A stretch of DNA of 64,000 bases from Costertonia aggregata (GTDB taxonomy: Bacteria > Bacteroidota > Bacteroidia > Flavobacteriales > Flavobacteriaceae): the NCBI RefSeq assembly GCF_013402795.1, contig NZ_CP058595.1, positions 1,523,501-1,587,500 of the forward strand. The letters run 5' to 3'. Positions 8,103-17,263 of this stretch are shown in pieces (the first letter of the stretch is position 1; each line of letters starts with the position of its first letter). Made by a program: the position numbers and the translations under genes. Under the pieces are notes generated by a model. That model was not told the DNA's origin. It made no database searches and saw nothing but the letters and a program-made list of their open reading frames with translations.

Positions 8103-8801
8103 TTATATAATACCTTTTTGTTTGGAAGCATGCAATAAATCTGCAATGCTAGGCTTATTCATATTGAATACTTTCGCAATTCGACGTTTTCTGGCCTCTA
8201 TGCCCGACGTGGTCAAAGGAACGTAATTGGTAAGTTTATTCACCTTGACCCCTTTTGACAACAAGTAAAGTATCTTTCGGTCAATATCGTCCAAATTTAA
8301 TTTTACACCCACATCTTGTTTAAAGAAATCTATCGTTGTTTGGCTATAGACATTGTTCCCTTTTAAGACTGCTACGATATCATTTTGAATACTTATAAAA
8401 TCAATCTCGGATTTTATCAAAAGACCTTCCGGATTAATATATTTCAAAATCATATGAAGACGATGATTGCTAGTAAGGGAAGTAACCACTATAATCTTCG
8501 TCTTTGGCAAGTTTTTACGTAGCAAAATACCTAAACCCTCACCAGAGTTGCCCGCTAAATAATCTCCCGAACGCAGTCGGATGTCTAAAATAACAAGATG
8601 TAAATCATCATCAACCCCTAGAATAGCTTCTTTTGCACTGCTGAAATCATTGTAGATATCTAAATCAAAATTGCTAAAAGATGTATTGTTCGAAATATTT
8701 TCAAACACCAGACGGTAAGCGTCACATAGTAATGGTTCATCCTCGACAATTAATATGCTCGTTTTATCAATGTGTGCATTTTTAGATGATAGGGACATCA
8801 A
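8103..8801 (-). CDS. Response regulator with C-terminal helix-turn-helix (orphan)
   Basis: The 232-residue protein has a receiver domain at 14-150. Acidic residues E20-D21, the phospho-acceptor Asp73 (LVILDIR), Thr107 (VVTSLT) and Lys130 (LLIKSE) all fall at the expected positions. The C-terminus (170-232) looks like a LuxR/sigma-type helix-turn-helix (DIDRKILYLLSKGVKV, later GIEARKRRIAKVF). Such proteins bind DNA when phosphorylated by a histidine kinase. No kinase gene is next to it, so its partner is elsewhere or it is an orphan. The flanking non-coding DNA with palindromes is a possible target. Confidence 0.88.
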   Translation of the reverse strand: MMSLSSKNAHIDKTSILIVEDEPLLCDAYRLVFENISNNTSFSNFDLDIYNDFSSAKEAILGVDDDLHLVILDIRLRSGDYLAGNSGEGLGILLRKNLPKTKIIVVTSLTSNHRLHMILKYINPEGLLIKSEIDFISIQNDIVAVLKGNNVYSQTTIDFFKQDVGVKLNLDDIDRKILYLLSKGVKVNKLTNYVPLTTSGIEARKRRIAKVFNMNKPSIADLLHASKQKGII

Positions 8802-8931
8802 AAACTATTTTGGTATTAACGATACATTGTAAAGTTAATGGACAACCCATTGAAAACAAAATATATTCGCTTGTAGAAATTACCAAATAGTCGTTTTCGC
8901 AATCGGCCCAAGGTTAAGATGTTTGCCCATG

Positions 8932-8966
8932 AAAAAAGGCCCGATAGTTAAACTATCGGACCTTTT
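8932..8966 (-). terminator. Rho-independent terminator after the MORN-like gene
   Basis: CCGATAGTT (8941-8949) pairs with AACTATCGG (8951-8959), with two more G-C pairs outside. On the minus strand the stem runs into six U residues (8932-8937). It lies about 20 bases after the stop of the 8986-9339 gene. A T4 on the other side makes it weakly bidirectional. Confidence 0.88.
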
Positions 8967-8985
8967 CATATAATTAAGGAAAACT

Positions 8986-9339
8986 TTATTTATTCACGGC
9001 TACCGCCTCGCCATTGTTCCATTTGACCACACTGGCTATGGCATTGTTGTCATAATCAACCTCGGTTAGTTGTTGGCCTTTCCAAAAGAACCATTTTCCG
9101 GTCTTTACTCCATTAACATATTCGCCCATGGCGATTTTTTTACCTTGGGCATCATACATTTTCCATTTACCGTTAAGAGTTCCATTGAGAAAATATCCGG
9201 TTTGGGCAATGTTTCCGTTATCGTGAAAGTAGGTCGCCTCGACCATGTCCCCGTTTTTTTCAAATTTGGGTTCTATGTTTTGTGCTACAAGAGTTACCGT
9301 GCAAAAAAAAGCTGCCATCATTAGTATCTTTTTCATCAT
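8986..9339 (-). CDS. Exported MORN-variant (YwqK-like) repeat protein
   Basis: The 117-residue product has a signal peptide (MMKKILMMAAFFCTVTLVAQ) followed by three to four short repeats of the form G-x-x-NG-x-x-G-K-W, for example GYFLNGTLNGKWKMYD and GEYVNGVKTGKWFFW. These are the MORN_2/YwqK repeats common in secreted Bacteroidota proteins. Their molecular role is unclear despite the YwqK 'antitoxin' family name. A TAnnTTTG element lies upstream on the same strand and an intrinsic terminator follows, so it is a single-gene transcription unit. Confidence 0.82.
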   Translation of the reverse strand: MMKKILMMAAFFCTVTLVAQNIEPKFEKNGDMVEATYFHDNGNIAQTGYFLNGTLNGKWKMYDAQGKKIAMGEYVNGVKTGKWFFWKGQQLTEVDYDNNAIASVVKWNNGEAVAVNK

Positions 9340-9380
9340 ATCTGGGATTAAATTAAACTTCGTTATTTACATTAACGTTA

Positions 9381-9388
9381 CAAATATA
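9381..9388 (-). promoter_or_regulatory. -7 element TATATTTG (minus strand)
   Basis: It matches TAnnTTTG on the minus strand 42 bases before the start of the MORN-like gene. The surrounding 9340-9560 region is very AT-rich. Confidence 0.45.
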
Positions 9389-9562
9389 CATTTATTTTAC
9401 TATAAATAAACATTCACATAACTTTTTGTTTACATAAAATTTACATTAAATCTATAAAAAACTGGAATTCAATATTTTAATTCATTAAAAAATCAATTTT
9501 TAAATCGATGAAAATGATTGAAAAACGGTTGTTTTAATACCGTCTTACTACGTTTTACTTCT

Positions 9563-9570
9563 TAAATTTG
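9563..9570 (+). promoter_or_regulatory. -7 element TAAATTTG of aspS
   Basis: It is an exact TAnnTTTG match ending 22 bases before the ATG at 9592. It overlaps an in-frame TTG at 9568, so that TTG cannot be the translation start of a transcript from this promoter. Confidence 0.6.
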
Positions 9571-9591
9571 CCTTTTAAACCATGTTTAGCG

Positions 9592-11346
9592 ATGTACAGA
9601 GACCATACTTGCGGCGATTTGCGCGAATCACATATAGATCAGGAGGTAATATTGTGCGGCTGGGTACAAAAAACCAGGGATAAAGGTTTTGTGGTTTGGG
9701 TAGACCTTAGAGACCGTTATGGCATCACCCAATTGGTGTTTGACGGGGACCGCACCTCAAAAGCCCTTTTGGAACAGGCCCGGAACCTAGGTAGGGAATT
9801 CGTGGTGCAAGTAAAGGGAAAGGTGATTGAAAGGGCATCAAAAAACACCAATATTCCCACGGGGGCTATTGAGGTTCTTGTAGAAAGCCTTACTGTTTTG
9901 AACGAATCGAAAACACCACCTTTTACCATAGAGAACAATACCGATGGCGGGGAAGACCTACGGATGAAATACCGCTATTTGGACATCCGTAGAAACCCGG
10001 TTAAAAACAATTTGATTTTTAGGAGTAAAGTCGCCATTGAGGTGCGCAAATATCTATCCGATCACGGGTTTATTGAAGTTGAAACCCCATATTTGATAAA
10101 ATCCACCCCAGAGGGAGCGCGCGATTTTGTAGTGCCAAGCCGTATGAACCAAGGCCAGTTTTATGCCTTACCGCAATCGCCACAAACCTTCAAACAATTG
10201 TTGATGGTGGGCGGACTGGACAAATATTTTCAGATCGTAAAATGCTTTCGCGATGAGGACCTTCGTGCCGATAGGCAACCGGAGTTCACTCAGATAGATT
10301 GTGAAATGGCCTTTGTGGAGCAGGAAGATATCCTCAATACTTTTGAAGGGTTGACGAAATATCTATTAAAGGAAATCAATGGTGTAGACATTAAGGAGTT
10401 TCCTAGGATCACCTATGATGAGGCTATGAAAACCTATGGCAATGACAAACCGGACATACGTTTTGGAATGGAGTTTGGCGAACTCAATGCGGTTACGCAA
10501 CACAAAGATTTTAATGTGTTCAATACCGCCGAATTGGTGGTTGGCATTGCGGTTCCCGGAGCGAACAGTTACACAAGAAAAGAGATTGACAAACTCACGG
10601 ATTGGGTAAAAAGACCACAGATAGGGGCTTTGGGCATGGTATATTGTAGATGTAACGACGATGGCAGCTACAAATCATCGGTTGATAAATTTTATGACCA
10701 AGAAGATTTGGCCCATTGGGCTAAAATCACTGGAGCACAACCAGGAGATCTCATTTGTGTGCTATCAGGTAGCACAAACAAAGTGAGGGCGCAATTGAGC
10801 GCACTTCGTATGGAAATGGCGGTACGGCTCGGGTTACGTAAAGCCAATGAATTCGCACCGTTATGGGTAGTAGATTTTCCTTTGTTGGAACTGGACGAGG
10901 AAACCGGACATTACCACGCCATGCACCATCCTTTTACCTCACCCAAACCAGGACAAATGGAATTACTGGAAACCGACCCCAGTGCGGTTAGCGCCAATGC
11001 CTATGATCTGGTTCTGAACGGCAATGAAATCGGTGGAGGTTCCATTCGTATTCACGATACCGAAATACAAAGCACCATGTTCAAGCATTTGGGCTTTACA
11101 CCCGAAGAAGCAAAAGCACAATTTGGCTTTCTTATGGATGCTTTTCAATACGGAGCGCCACCGCACGGGGGCATCGCTTTTGGATTGGATAGGTTGGTGG
11201 CTATACTCGGCGGACAGGAAACCATACGGGATTTTATAGCTTTTCCCAAAAACAACAATGGCCGTGACGTAATGATCGATGCTCCCGCTCCCATTGACGA
11301 TGGCCAGCTAAAGGAACTCAATTTAAAACTTGATATAAAGTCATAG
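9592..11346 (+). CDS. aspS: Aspartate--tRNA ligase
   Basis: The 584-residue class II synthetase charges tRNA-Asp with aspartate. The N-terminal OB-fold anticodon-binding domain contains [20 protein letters not shown], a family hallmark. Motif 2 is [18 protein letters not shown] at about 218-235, and motif 3 is [12 protein letters not shown] near 527-538. A GAD-type insertion lies between about 290 and 410, as in bacterial AspRS. I chose the ATG at 9592 because the protein then begins [13 protein letters not shown] like other AspRS. The upstream TTG would put codons inside the promoter. A strong intrinsic terminator follows at once. Whether it is discriminating or also charges tRNA-Asn cannot be told here. 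Confidence 0.98.
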   Translation: MYRDHTCGDLRESHIDQEVILCGWVQKTRDKGFVVWVDLRDRYGITQLVFDGDRTSKALLEQARNLGREFVVQVKGKVIERASKNTNIPTGAIEVLVESLTVLNESKTPPFTIENNTDGGEDLRMKYRYLDIRRNPVKNNLIFRSKVAIEVRKYLSDHGFIEVETPYLIKSTPEGARDFVVPSRMNQGQFYALPQSPQTFKQLLMVGGLDKYFQIVKCFRDEDLRADRQPEFTQIDCEMAFVEQEDILNTFEGLTKYLLKEINGVDIKEFPRITYDEAMKTYGNDKPDIRFGMEFGELNAVTQHKDFNVFNTAELVVGIAVPGANSYTRKEIDKLTDWVKRPQIGALGMVYCRCNDDGSYKSSVDKFYDQEDLAHWAKITGAQPGDLICVLSGSTNKVRAQLSALRMEMAVRLGLRKANEFAPLWVVDFPLLELDEETGHYHAMHHPFTSPKPGQMELLETDPSAVSANAYDLVLNGNEIGGGSIRIHDTEIQSTMFKHLGFTPEEAKAQFGFLMDAFQYGAPPHGGIAFGLDRLVAILGGQETIRDFIAFPKNNNGRDVMIDAPAPIDDGQLKELNLKLDIKS

Positions 11347-11350
11347 AATA

Positions 11351-11378
11351 AAAATCCCGCTGTTCTGCGGGATTTTTT
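11351..11378 (+). terminator. Rho-independent terminator of aspS
   Basis: AAAATCCCGC (11351-11360) pairs perfectly with GCGGGATTTT (11367-11376) around TGTTCT, ending in a T6 run. It begins four bases after the aspS stop. Confidence 0.95.
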
Positions 11379-11406
11379 AATACTTTTAATAAAGTTATGT
11401 AGTAAA

Positions 11407-13191
11407 ATGCCCAACCTGCCGAAAAGACTTTTTACCAAATTCCTAAAGTGGCGCTATAAAAACATATCCCACAAGACGTTTACGCACATGATGAGCGTTG
11501 TAGTGGGTTTGTTGGCTGGCCTAGTATCGGTCACGATAAAGAACCTTACCTACTTTATTGAATCCTCTCTTGAAAACGGTGTCATTTTTTTCAGTAATGA
11601 GCTCTACTTTATTTTACCCATCATTGGCCTTGCCCTCGTATACCTGTACGTAAAATTTGTACATAGGGAAAAGTTGGAACATGCCGTCTCCTCCATTCTA
11701 TTTGCCCTGTCCAAAAAAAAGGGAATCATTGATCTAAAAAAAATATATACCCCGCTCATAACCGCTCCCTTAACGGTTGGTTTTGGTGGCTCGGTAGGGT
11801 TATTGGGGCCGGCCGTGGCATCGGGTTCGGCCATCAGTTCCAATTTAAGTCGGTTTTTTCATATCAATGCAAAGACCCGTTCTTTATTGATTGCTTGTGC
11901 TTCTGCCGGTGCCATTTCATCTATTTTTCAATCCCCTATCGCCGCCATCGTTTTTGCGGTAGAGGTTTTTAGTTTGGATTTTACCATGCTCTCTGTATTA
12001 CCGCTTTTATTGGCATCTATATCGGGCGTATTGACTTCCTATTTTTTTCTCGGCAATGAAGTACTGTTTAATTTTTCGCTAAATGACAATTTTGAGATCA
12101 AGGATACCCTTTTTTATGTTCTGTTAGGTGTTGGTACTGCCGTGGCGTCTATATATTTTACCAAGATGTATTTTGGTATCCTTAAACTCTTCAAACCCTT
12201 AAAAAGTCCAAAATATCGCCTTTTGGTGGGCGGTATGGCCATTGGGATAATGTTATATTTTATACCGCCACTTTATGGTGAAGGCTTTGGCTTTATCAAT
12301 AATCTTTTGGACGGAAATCACGCTGCCGCTTTGGGAAAAACCCCTTTTGATGCCTATTTAAACAATATTTGGGTAGTCATTGCCCTATTGTTCGGCATAA
12401 CGATTTTTAAGGCAGTGGCCATGACCACAACGTTTGCCGCCGGTGGTGCCGGTGGTATATTCATCCCTACCATGGTCATGGGCAGCGCACTGGGGAACGT
12501 TGTCGCCAAGGTCATCAACAATATAGGCCTAGGGTTTTCGGTTTCTGAAAGCAATTTCACGTTGATAGGTATGGCCGGGCTTATCGCAGGAGTATTGCAT
12601 GCTCCTTTGACTTCAATATTCCTGATTGCAGAAATTACAGGGGGTTATGAGCTTTTTGTGCCATTGATGATTACGGCATCCATATCTTATTTGATTACTA
12701 AAAACGCGATTGACCATACGATTTATACACGTGAACTGGCAGAACAGGGTGCGCTGTTGACACATGACAAAGACGAAAACGTGTTGACGCTCATGCAACT
12801 TAAAGATGTTATCGAAAATAACTTTAAAACGGTATCCCCTAACATGACGTTGGGAGATATGCTCCACGAATCCGTAGCAAAATCTACCCGAAACATATTT
12901 CCGGTAGTCGATACGGAAAATGCCTTGGTCGGTATAATCTTGTTGGACGATATTAGGGAATTCATGTTCGATACCTCATTGTACGATACCCTAAAAGTGG
13001 AGACTTTCATGCACAACGCCCCGGAGTATATTTTTTATGGGGAAGACAGTATGAAAATCGTAATGCGAAAGTTCCAGGACAGCGGTGCGTGGAACCTACC
13101 CGTTATTCAACAGGGCAGATATTTGGGATTTGTTTCAAAATCAAAGTTATTGACCGCTTACCGCAGGGAACTTATCAACTTCACAAAATAA
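11407..13191 (+). CDS. ClC-family anion channel with two CBS domains and altered gating residues
   Basis: The 594-residue protein has a ClC membrane domain (about 20-435) and a cytosolic CBS pair (about 455-585). Family motifs are GSVGLLGP at 129-136, FQSPIAAIVFAVEVF at about 174-188, GGIFIP near 349-354 and a Tyr near 428. The position of the external gating glutamate (E148 in E. coli ClC-ec1, in GREGP) is Leu133. The internal proton glutamate (E203) is Val187, while the preceding Glu186 is kept. The 54-residue spacing agrees with E. coli (55). Loss of both glutamates is known from channel-type ClCs such as ClC-K, so passive anion conduction is more likely than H+/Cl- exchange. It is a stand-alone gene between two terminators. 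Confidence 0.92.
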   Translation: MPNLPKRLFTKFLKWRYKNISHKTFTHMMSVVVGLLAGLVSVTIKNLTYFIESSLENGVIFFSNELYFILPIIGLALVYLYVKFVHREKLEHAVSSILFALSKKKGIIDLKKIYTPLITAPLTVGFGGSVGLLGPAVASGSAISSNLSRFFHINAKTRSLLIACASAGAISSIFQSPIAAIVFAVEVFSLDFTMLSVLPLLLASISGVLTSYFFLGNEVLFNFSLNDNFEIKDTLFYVLLGVGTAVASIYFTKMYFGILKLFKPLKSPKYRLLVGGMAIGIMLYFIPPLYGEGFGFINNLLDGNHAAALGKTPFDAYLNNIWVVIALLFGITIFKAVAMTTTFAAGGAGGIFIPTMVMGSALGNVVAKVINNIGLGFSVSESNFTLIGMAGLIAGVLHAPLTSIFLIAEITGGYELFVPLMITASISYLITKNAIDHTIYTRELAEQGALLTHDKDENVLTLMQLKDVIENNFKTVSPNMTLGDMLHESVAKSTRNIFPVVDTENALVGIILLDDIREFMFDTSLYDTLKVETFMHNAPEYIFYGEDSMKIVMRKFQDSGAWNLPVIQQGRYLGFVSKSKLLTAYRRELINFTK

Positions 13192-13207
13192 TTGAAGTTG
13201 GTTTTTT
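13176..13207 (+). terminator. Terminator overlapping the ClC stop codon
   Basis: CAACTTCA (13176-13183) pairs with TGAAGTTG (13193-13200) around a 9-base loop, followed by GTTTTTTC. The TAA stop of the ClC gene lies within the loop side of the hairpin. Confidence 0.8.
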
Positions 13208-13208
13208 C

Positions 13209-13216
13209 TAAATTTG
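13209..13216 (+). promoter_or_regulatory. -7 element TAAATTTG before the 83-aa membrane protein
   Basis: It is an exact TAnnTTTG match four bases before the ATG at 13221, placed directly after the ClC terminator. A transcript from it would be nearly leaderless. Confidence 0.5.
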
Positions 13217-13220
13217 CTAC

Positions 13221-13472
13221 ATGAAATACGTAATCATTTTAGTGGTACTTGCCTCTTTCGGAGCTATTGTCTACGGATTTAGTTTGGATGAAGAACAGGC
13301 CGATTTAGCCAATAAATATATCGGCTCGGGAACTTTGGGATTGTTTTTTGTCGCCATGCCGCTTTTTCTCTTAACCGAAAGCCGGGGAAAAAAGATGAAA
13401 GATTATATGCTGAACGAAGAAAACATTCGAAAAATGAACGAACGTGAAAAACAAAAGCCTGGTAATCAATAA
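13221..13472 (+). CDS. Small two-helix membrane protein, 83 aa
   Basis: Two hydrophobic segments (YVIILVVLASFGAIVYGF and TLGLFFVAMPLFLLTE) frame a short acidic loop (LDEEQADLANKYIG). The basic tail ends NEREKQKPGNQ. It resembles the small conserved 'isoleucyl-tRNA synthetase-like' membrane proteins annotated in Flavobacteriia, but I cannot assign a function. It precedes the cold-shock gene by 48 bases on the same strand. Confidence 0.75.
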   Translation: MKYVIILVVLASFGAIVYGFSLDEEQADLANKYIGSGTLGLFFVAMPLFLLTESRGKKMKDYMLNEENIRKMNEREKQKPGNQ

Positions 13473-13520
13473 TATCGAAAAAAATTATAACTTTAAGAAG
13501 TAATTTTTAATTTTTAACCG

Positions 13521-13715
13521 ATGACTGGAACTGTAAAATTTTTTAATGAATCCAAGGGCTACGGATTTATTACCAACGACGAAACCGGAAAAGATATTTT
13601 TGTTCATGCCACTTCCTTGAACGGAATACAATTAAACGAAGGAGACAAAGTGGAATATGTAGAGGAAGAAGGTAGAAAAGGCCTTGTGGCAGGGCAGGTA
13701 CAAGTAGTGGGGTAA
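13521..13715 (+). CDS. Cold-shock domain protein (CspA family)
   Basis: At 64 residues this is a single cold-shock OB fold. RNP1 is SKGYGFIT (11-18) and RNP2 is DIFVHAT (25-31), with the leading VKFFNESKG. These proteins bind single-stranded RNA and DNA and melt secondary structure. The C-terminus EEGRKGLVAGQVQVV is typical. An AT-rich leader (TAACTTTA, one mismatch to the -7 consensus) precedes it. Confidence 0.96.
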   Translation: MTGTVKFFNESKGYGFITNDETGKDIFVHATSLNGIQLNEGDKVEYVEEEGRKGLVAGQVQVVG

Positions 13716-13838
13716 GTTTGTTTTTAATACAGTCGTTTCCGACCATACGGGAGAAATCCAAAACATTCTTTATGTATTTTCCCCATACGTTCCAATGATA
13801 TTTTACGGGCCTGTTTTCAAAACTATATGTTTATCTCG

Positions 13839-14288
13839 CTAGTTCAAGTTTCTTCTTTGGATAAAGAAACGTTTCAATAAATCCGCAGCTTCGTTTTCCA
13901 TAATCCCCCCTACGATTTCGGTTTTAGGATGTAATTTTGTGCCCATGGCCCCAAAGCCCCTTTCCGTATCGGTGGCAGCATACACTATCTTTGATATTTG
14001 GCTCCAATACAAGGCCCCGGCGCACATTTGGCAAGGTTCCAACGTTACATAAAGCGTGCAGTTTTGAAGATACTTACCGCCTAAAAAATTAGCCGCTGCC
14101 GTTATTGCCTGCATTTCGGCATGTGCGGTGACATCGTTCAATTGTTCGGTAAGATTGTGCGCTCTTGCGATAATCTTGTTTTGAACCACGATAACGGCAC
14201 CAATAGGAACTTCTCCCTTTTCAAAAGCGGCCTCTGCTTCCTGTATTGCCCTTTTCATAAAATATGCATCGTCAAACGGGAGAATCAT
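13839..14288 (-). CDS. tadA: tRNA-specific adenosine deaminase TadA-like
   Basis: The 149-residue zinc deaminase carries H56-A-E58 (TAHAEMQAI) and P85-C-x-x-C89 (LEPCQMCAGALYW). These are the zinc ligands and proton shuttle of the cytidine deaminase superfamily. The PCQMCAGA and GAMGTKLHP context matches TadA, which converts A34 to inosine in tRNA-Arg(ACG). A related nucleoside deaminase (guanine deaminase-like) cannot be fully excluded. It faces the cold-shock gene convergently and has its own upstream TAnnTTTG. Confidence 0.9.
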   Translation of the reverse strand: MILPFDDAYFMKRAIQEAEAAFEKGEVPIGAVIVVQNKIIARAHNLTEQLNDVTAHAEMQAITAAANFLGGKYLQNCTLYVTLEPCQMCAGALYWSQISKIVYAATDTERGFGAMGTKLHPKTEIVGGIMENEAADLLKRFFIQRRNLN

Positions 14289-14325
14289 GTTCTTTACAAT
14301 AAAAAAATTGTGCTAATTTCTGTTT

Positions 14326-14333
14326 CAAAAATA
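14326..14333 (-). promoter_or_regulatory. -7 element TATTTTTG (minus strand) of tadA
   Basis: It matches TAnnTTTG on the minus strand 38 bases before the tadA start, in the tadA-dxs divergent gap. Confidence 0.45.
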
Positions 14334-14377
14334 ACATATTCAAAAATCAATCTAGCGTCACCATCCCTAAATTAATG

Positions 14378-14385
14378 TACTTTTG
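14378..14385 (+). promoter_or_regulatory. -7 element TACTTTTG of dxs
   Basis: It is an exact TAnnTTTG match ending nine bases before the dxs ATG, implying a very short 5' leader. Confidence 0.5.
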
Positions 14386-14394
14386 TTGACTTAA

Positions 14395-16167
14395 ATGAAA
14401 CTGTTAAACACCATTCATTCCCCTGCTGACCTTCGCAAACTAAAAAAAAGCGAACTCCCCGAACTTGCCCAAGAAGTAAGGGCCTTTATCATTGATATCG
14501 TTTCCGCAAAGGAAGGCCATTTAGGTGCCAGTTTGGGCGTTGTGGAATTGACCATTGCCCTGCATTATATTTTTGATACTCCGACCGATAAACTCATTTG
14601 GGATGTAGGACATCAAGCCTACGGACATAAAATACTGACCGGTAGAAAAGAAAAATTCGATACGAACAGACAACTTGGTGGAATAAGCGGTTTCCCCAAA
14701 CGAAACGAAAGTACATACGATGATTTTGGAACGGGGCACAGCTCAACATCTATTTCCGCTATTCTGGGAATGGCGATAGCTTCCAAATTAAAAGGGGCGC
14801 TACAAAAACAACATATTGCGGTCATCGGCGATGCCTCCATTGCCAGTGGCATGGCCTTTGAAGGGCTGAACCATCTTGGCGTGACCCATACCAACGTTCT
14901 CATTATTTTGAACGACAACACCATTGGTATAGACCCCAGTGTTGGGGCCCTGAAAAAATATCTGACCAACGTAAAAAAGGGCATAGCCAAGGATGAAAAC
15001 ATATTTGAATGCCTTAATCTCACATATTCAGGGCCTGTTGATGGGCATAATATAGATATATTGATTGCCGAACTGGAACGATTAAAATCAGTGCCAGGAC
15101 CTAAATTATTGCACGTCATCACCACAAAAGGAAAAGGACTTCAAAAGGCCGAGGAAAATCAAGTGGCCTATCATGCCCCCGGTAAATTTGATAAAAATAC
15201 GGGCGAGTTGATACATAAAGCCACTTTACAGAAAGAACCGCCAAAATATCAAGATGTGTTTGGCCATACCTTGGTAGAACTCGCCAAAAAAAACCAAAAA
15301 ATCATTGGGATAACCCCGGCCATGCCCACCGGAAGTTCCTTAAAGTACATGATGGAAGAAATTCCGGATAGGGCCTTTGACGTGGGCATTGCCGAACAAC
15401 ACGCCGTTACTATGGCAGCTGGGATGGTAGCCGAAGGGCTTGTCCCTTTCTGTACTGTTTACTCTACCTTTTTACAGCGTGCCTACGACCAAGTCATACA
15501 CGATGTAGCCCTGCAAGGGCTTCCCGTTATCTTTTGCCTGGATCGTGCGGGATTGGTAGGGCAAGACGGGGCTACGCACCATGGCGTTTTTGATATTGCT
15601 TTCTTGAGGTGCATTCCCAACTTGATCGTATTTTGCCCATTGAACGAATCCGAATTGCGCAACATCATGTACACGGCACAACTTGGGCTAAAAAACCCAA
15701 TTGCCATTCGTTACCCTAGAGGTAGGGGCGTGACCTTGGATTGGAGGACAAATTTTGAAAAGATAAATATCGGCACCGCAAAGGAAATCAAAAAAGGAAC
15801 GAAAATTGCTATATTATCGGTCGGGCACATAGGAAACAGAATTTCTGAAATCATAGAACAAGCAGCATTTACCAAGGAAATAGGGCACTATGATATGCGT
15901 TTTGTAAAACCCCTGGATACCGATATGTTGAATACTGTTTTTAAAAAATATGAATCTATAATAACAGTTGAGGATGGCTGCAAAAAAGGTGGTTTTGGCA
16001 CTGCCGTATTGGAATATGCCAGTGAGATGAATTTTAAAAACACCATAAAAATTTTAGGAATAGATGATACTTTTGTGGAACACGGAACGGTCGAGGAGCT
16101 TTATAAAATAGTGGGGCTGGACGATGAGTCAATAAAAAAACAAATTGAAAACCTGCTGAAACAATAG
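14395..16167 (+). CDS. dxs: 1-deoxy-D-xylulose-5-phosphate synthase
   Basis: This 590-residue thiamin-diphosphate enzyme condenses pyruvate with glyceraldehyde 3-phosphate, the first step of the MEP isoprenoid pathway. Diagnostic segments are WDVGHQAYGHKILTGR (about 67-82), the ThDP/Mg site GDASIASGMAFEGLNH with NDNTIGI, the transketolase Pyr domain with DVGIAEQHAVTMAAGM, and the C-terminal domain with EDGCKKGGFG. It is somewhat shorter than the 620-640 residues of proteobacterial DXS, which is normal for Bacteroidota. The DUF3078 gene starts four bases after the stop, so the two form an operon. Confidence 0.97.
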   Translation: MKLLNTIHSPADLRKLKKSELPELAQEVRAFIIDIVSAKEGHLGASLGVVELTIALHYIFDTPTDKLIWDVGHQAYGHKILTGRKEKFDTNRQLGGISGFPKRNESTYDDFGTGHSSTSISAILGMAIASKLKGALQKQHIAVIGDASIASGMAFEGLNHLGVTHTNVLIILNDNTIGIDPSVGALKKYLTNVKKGIAKDENIFECLNLTYSGPVDGHNIDILIAELERLKSVPGPKLLHVITTKGKGLQKAEENQVAYHAPGKFDKNTGELIHKATLQKEPPKYQDVFGHTLVELAKKNQKIIGITPAMPTGSSLKYMMEEIPDRAFDVGIAEQHAVTMAAGMVAEGLVPFCTVYSTFLQRAYDQVIHDVALQGLPVIFCLDRAGLVGQDGATHHGVFDIAFLRCIPNLIVFCPLNESELRNIMYTAQLGLKNPIAIRYPRGRGVTLDWRTNFEKINIGTAKEIKKGTKIAILSVGHIGNRISEIIEQAAFTKEIGHYDMRFVKPLDTDMLNTVFKKYESIITVEDGCKKGGFGTAVLEYASEMNFKNTIKILGIDDTFVEHGTVEELYKIVGLDDESIKKQIENLLKQ

Positions 16168-16171
16168 TTAA

Positions 16172-17263
16172 ATGCATCGTATTCTCTTTTATATATTTCT
16201 TTTTTGTTCCGTTCTAAAGTTGGTCGCCCAGGACAGTATTCCCGAAGTTGCTGTAGATACTACAAGAATCGATACCATAGTCATACGCTCCACACAGGAA
16301 AAAATTAAGTTTATACCCCGAAGTGTAGAGCTGTCAAATCCCGTTATCACTTTTAAAAAAACAAAACCGCTCACAAAACCGTTCAAACGTTTTAGGGTGC
16401 CGTCTTTTTGGGAAAAAATAAACGAGTTCGGCATGAATATAAGTGAAGTGGCCTTTGTAAACTGGAATGCGGGTGGGAACAACGCCATTACCGGGCTCGG
16501 CAATCTAAGATTCGCCAGAAACTACAAGTTCAGATACGTACAATGGGACAACGAACTGGCGCTACGCTACGGTCTTAATGCCCAGGAAGAACGTAAGTTG
16601 AGAAAAACCGATGATGCCATAAGGCTAAGTTCTACTTTTGGATACCGTAGGGATACCATAAGTAACTGGTACTACTCCGTAAAAGCGAACTTTAACACAC
16701 AGTTTGCCAACGGTTTCAAATATCCGGACAGGACAACACCCATATCGCGGTTTATGGCACCGGGCTATTTATTTCTTGGAGCGGGAACTTCTTATATCCC
16801 GGAGGGGCAAAAATTTAACTTATACATATCCCCTTTAACGCAAAAGGCCACTTTCGTGTTAGACGAGGACTTGGCCAACAGAGGGGCTTTTGGGGTCAAA
16901 AAAGCAGTTGTGGCCGCAGACGGCACCATCCTGGAAGAAGGGGAGAACATTTTTATGGAACTTGGTTTTTTGGTCACGAACACGTGGGAGAAAGAGGTTT
17001 GGAAAAACGTTTTTATGAGGCATCGCATGAGTTTGTATACCGATTATCTTAGGAGTTTTGGTAATGTAGATCTAGATTGGGAACTTAATTTTGATCTGGT
17101 CGTGAACAAGTACATAAATGCATCAATAGGTACGCACGTAATTTTTGATGACGATATCAAATTTGATAGACAGGTTGCTACCGATGGTACCGTGATTGAC
17201 CCTGGAACACCGCGCATACAGTTTAAGCAAGTCTTGGGCGTAGGGGTAAAATATAGTTTTTAA
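16172..17263 (+). CDS. DUF3078 exported protein, probable outer-membrane barrel
   Basis: The 363-residue product has a signal peptide (MHRILFYIFLFCSVLKLVAQ). Its DUF3078 signature runs from about 90: FVNWNAGGNNAITGLGN, then YVQWDNELALRYGLNAQEE. It ends with strand-rich sequence closing in Phe (GVGVKYSF), as in outer-membrane barrels. DUF3078 has no established function. The dxs-DUF3078 pairing is common in Flavobacteriia. Its stop codon overlaps that of the convergent dgt gene. Confidence 0.92.
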   Translation: MHRILFYIFLFCSVLKLVAQDSIPEVAVDTTRIDTIVIRSTQEKIKFIPRSVELSNPVITFKKTKPLTKPFKRFRVPSFWEKINEFGMNISEVAFVNWNAGGNNAITGLGNLRFARNYKFRYVQWDNELALRYGLNAQEERKLRKTDDAIRLSSTFGYRRDTISNWYYSVKANFNTQFANGFKYPDRTTPISRFMAPGYLFLGAGTSYIPEGQKFNLYISPLTQKATFVLDEDLANRGAFGVKKAVVAADGTILEEGENIFMELGFLVTNTWEKEVWKNVFMRHRMSLYTDYLRSFGNVDLDWELNFDLVVNKYINASIGTHVIFDDDIKFDRQVATDGTVIDPGTPRIQFKQVLGVGVKYSF

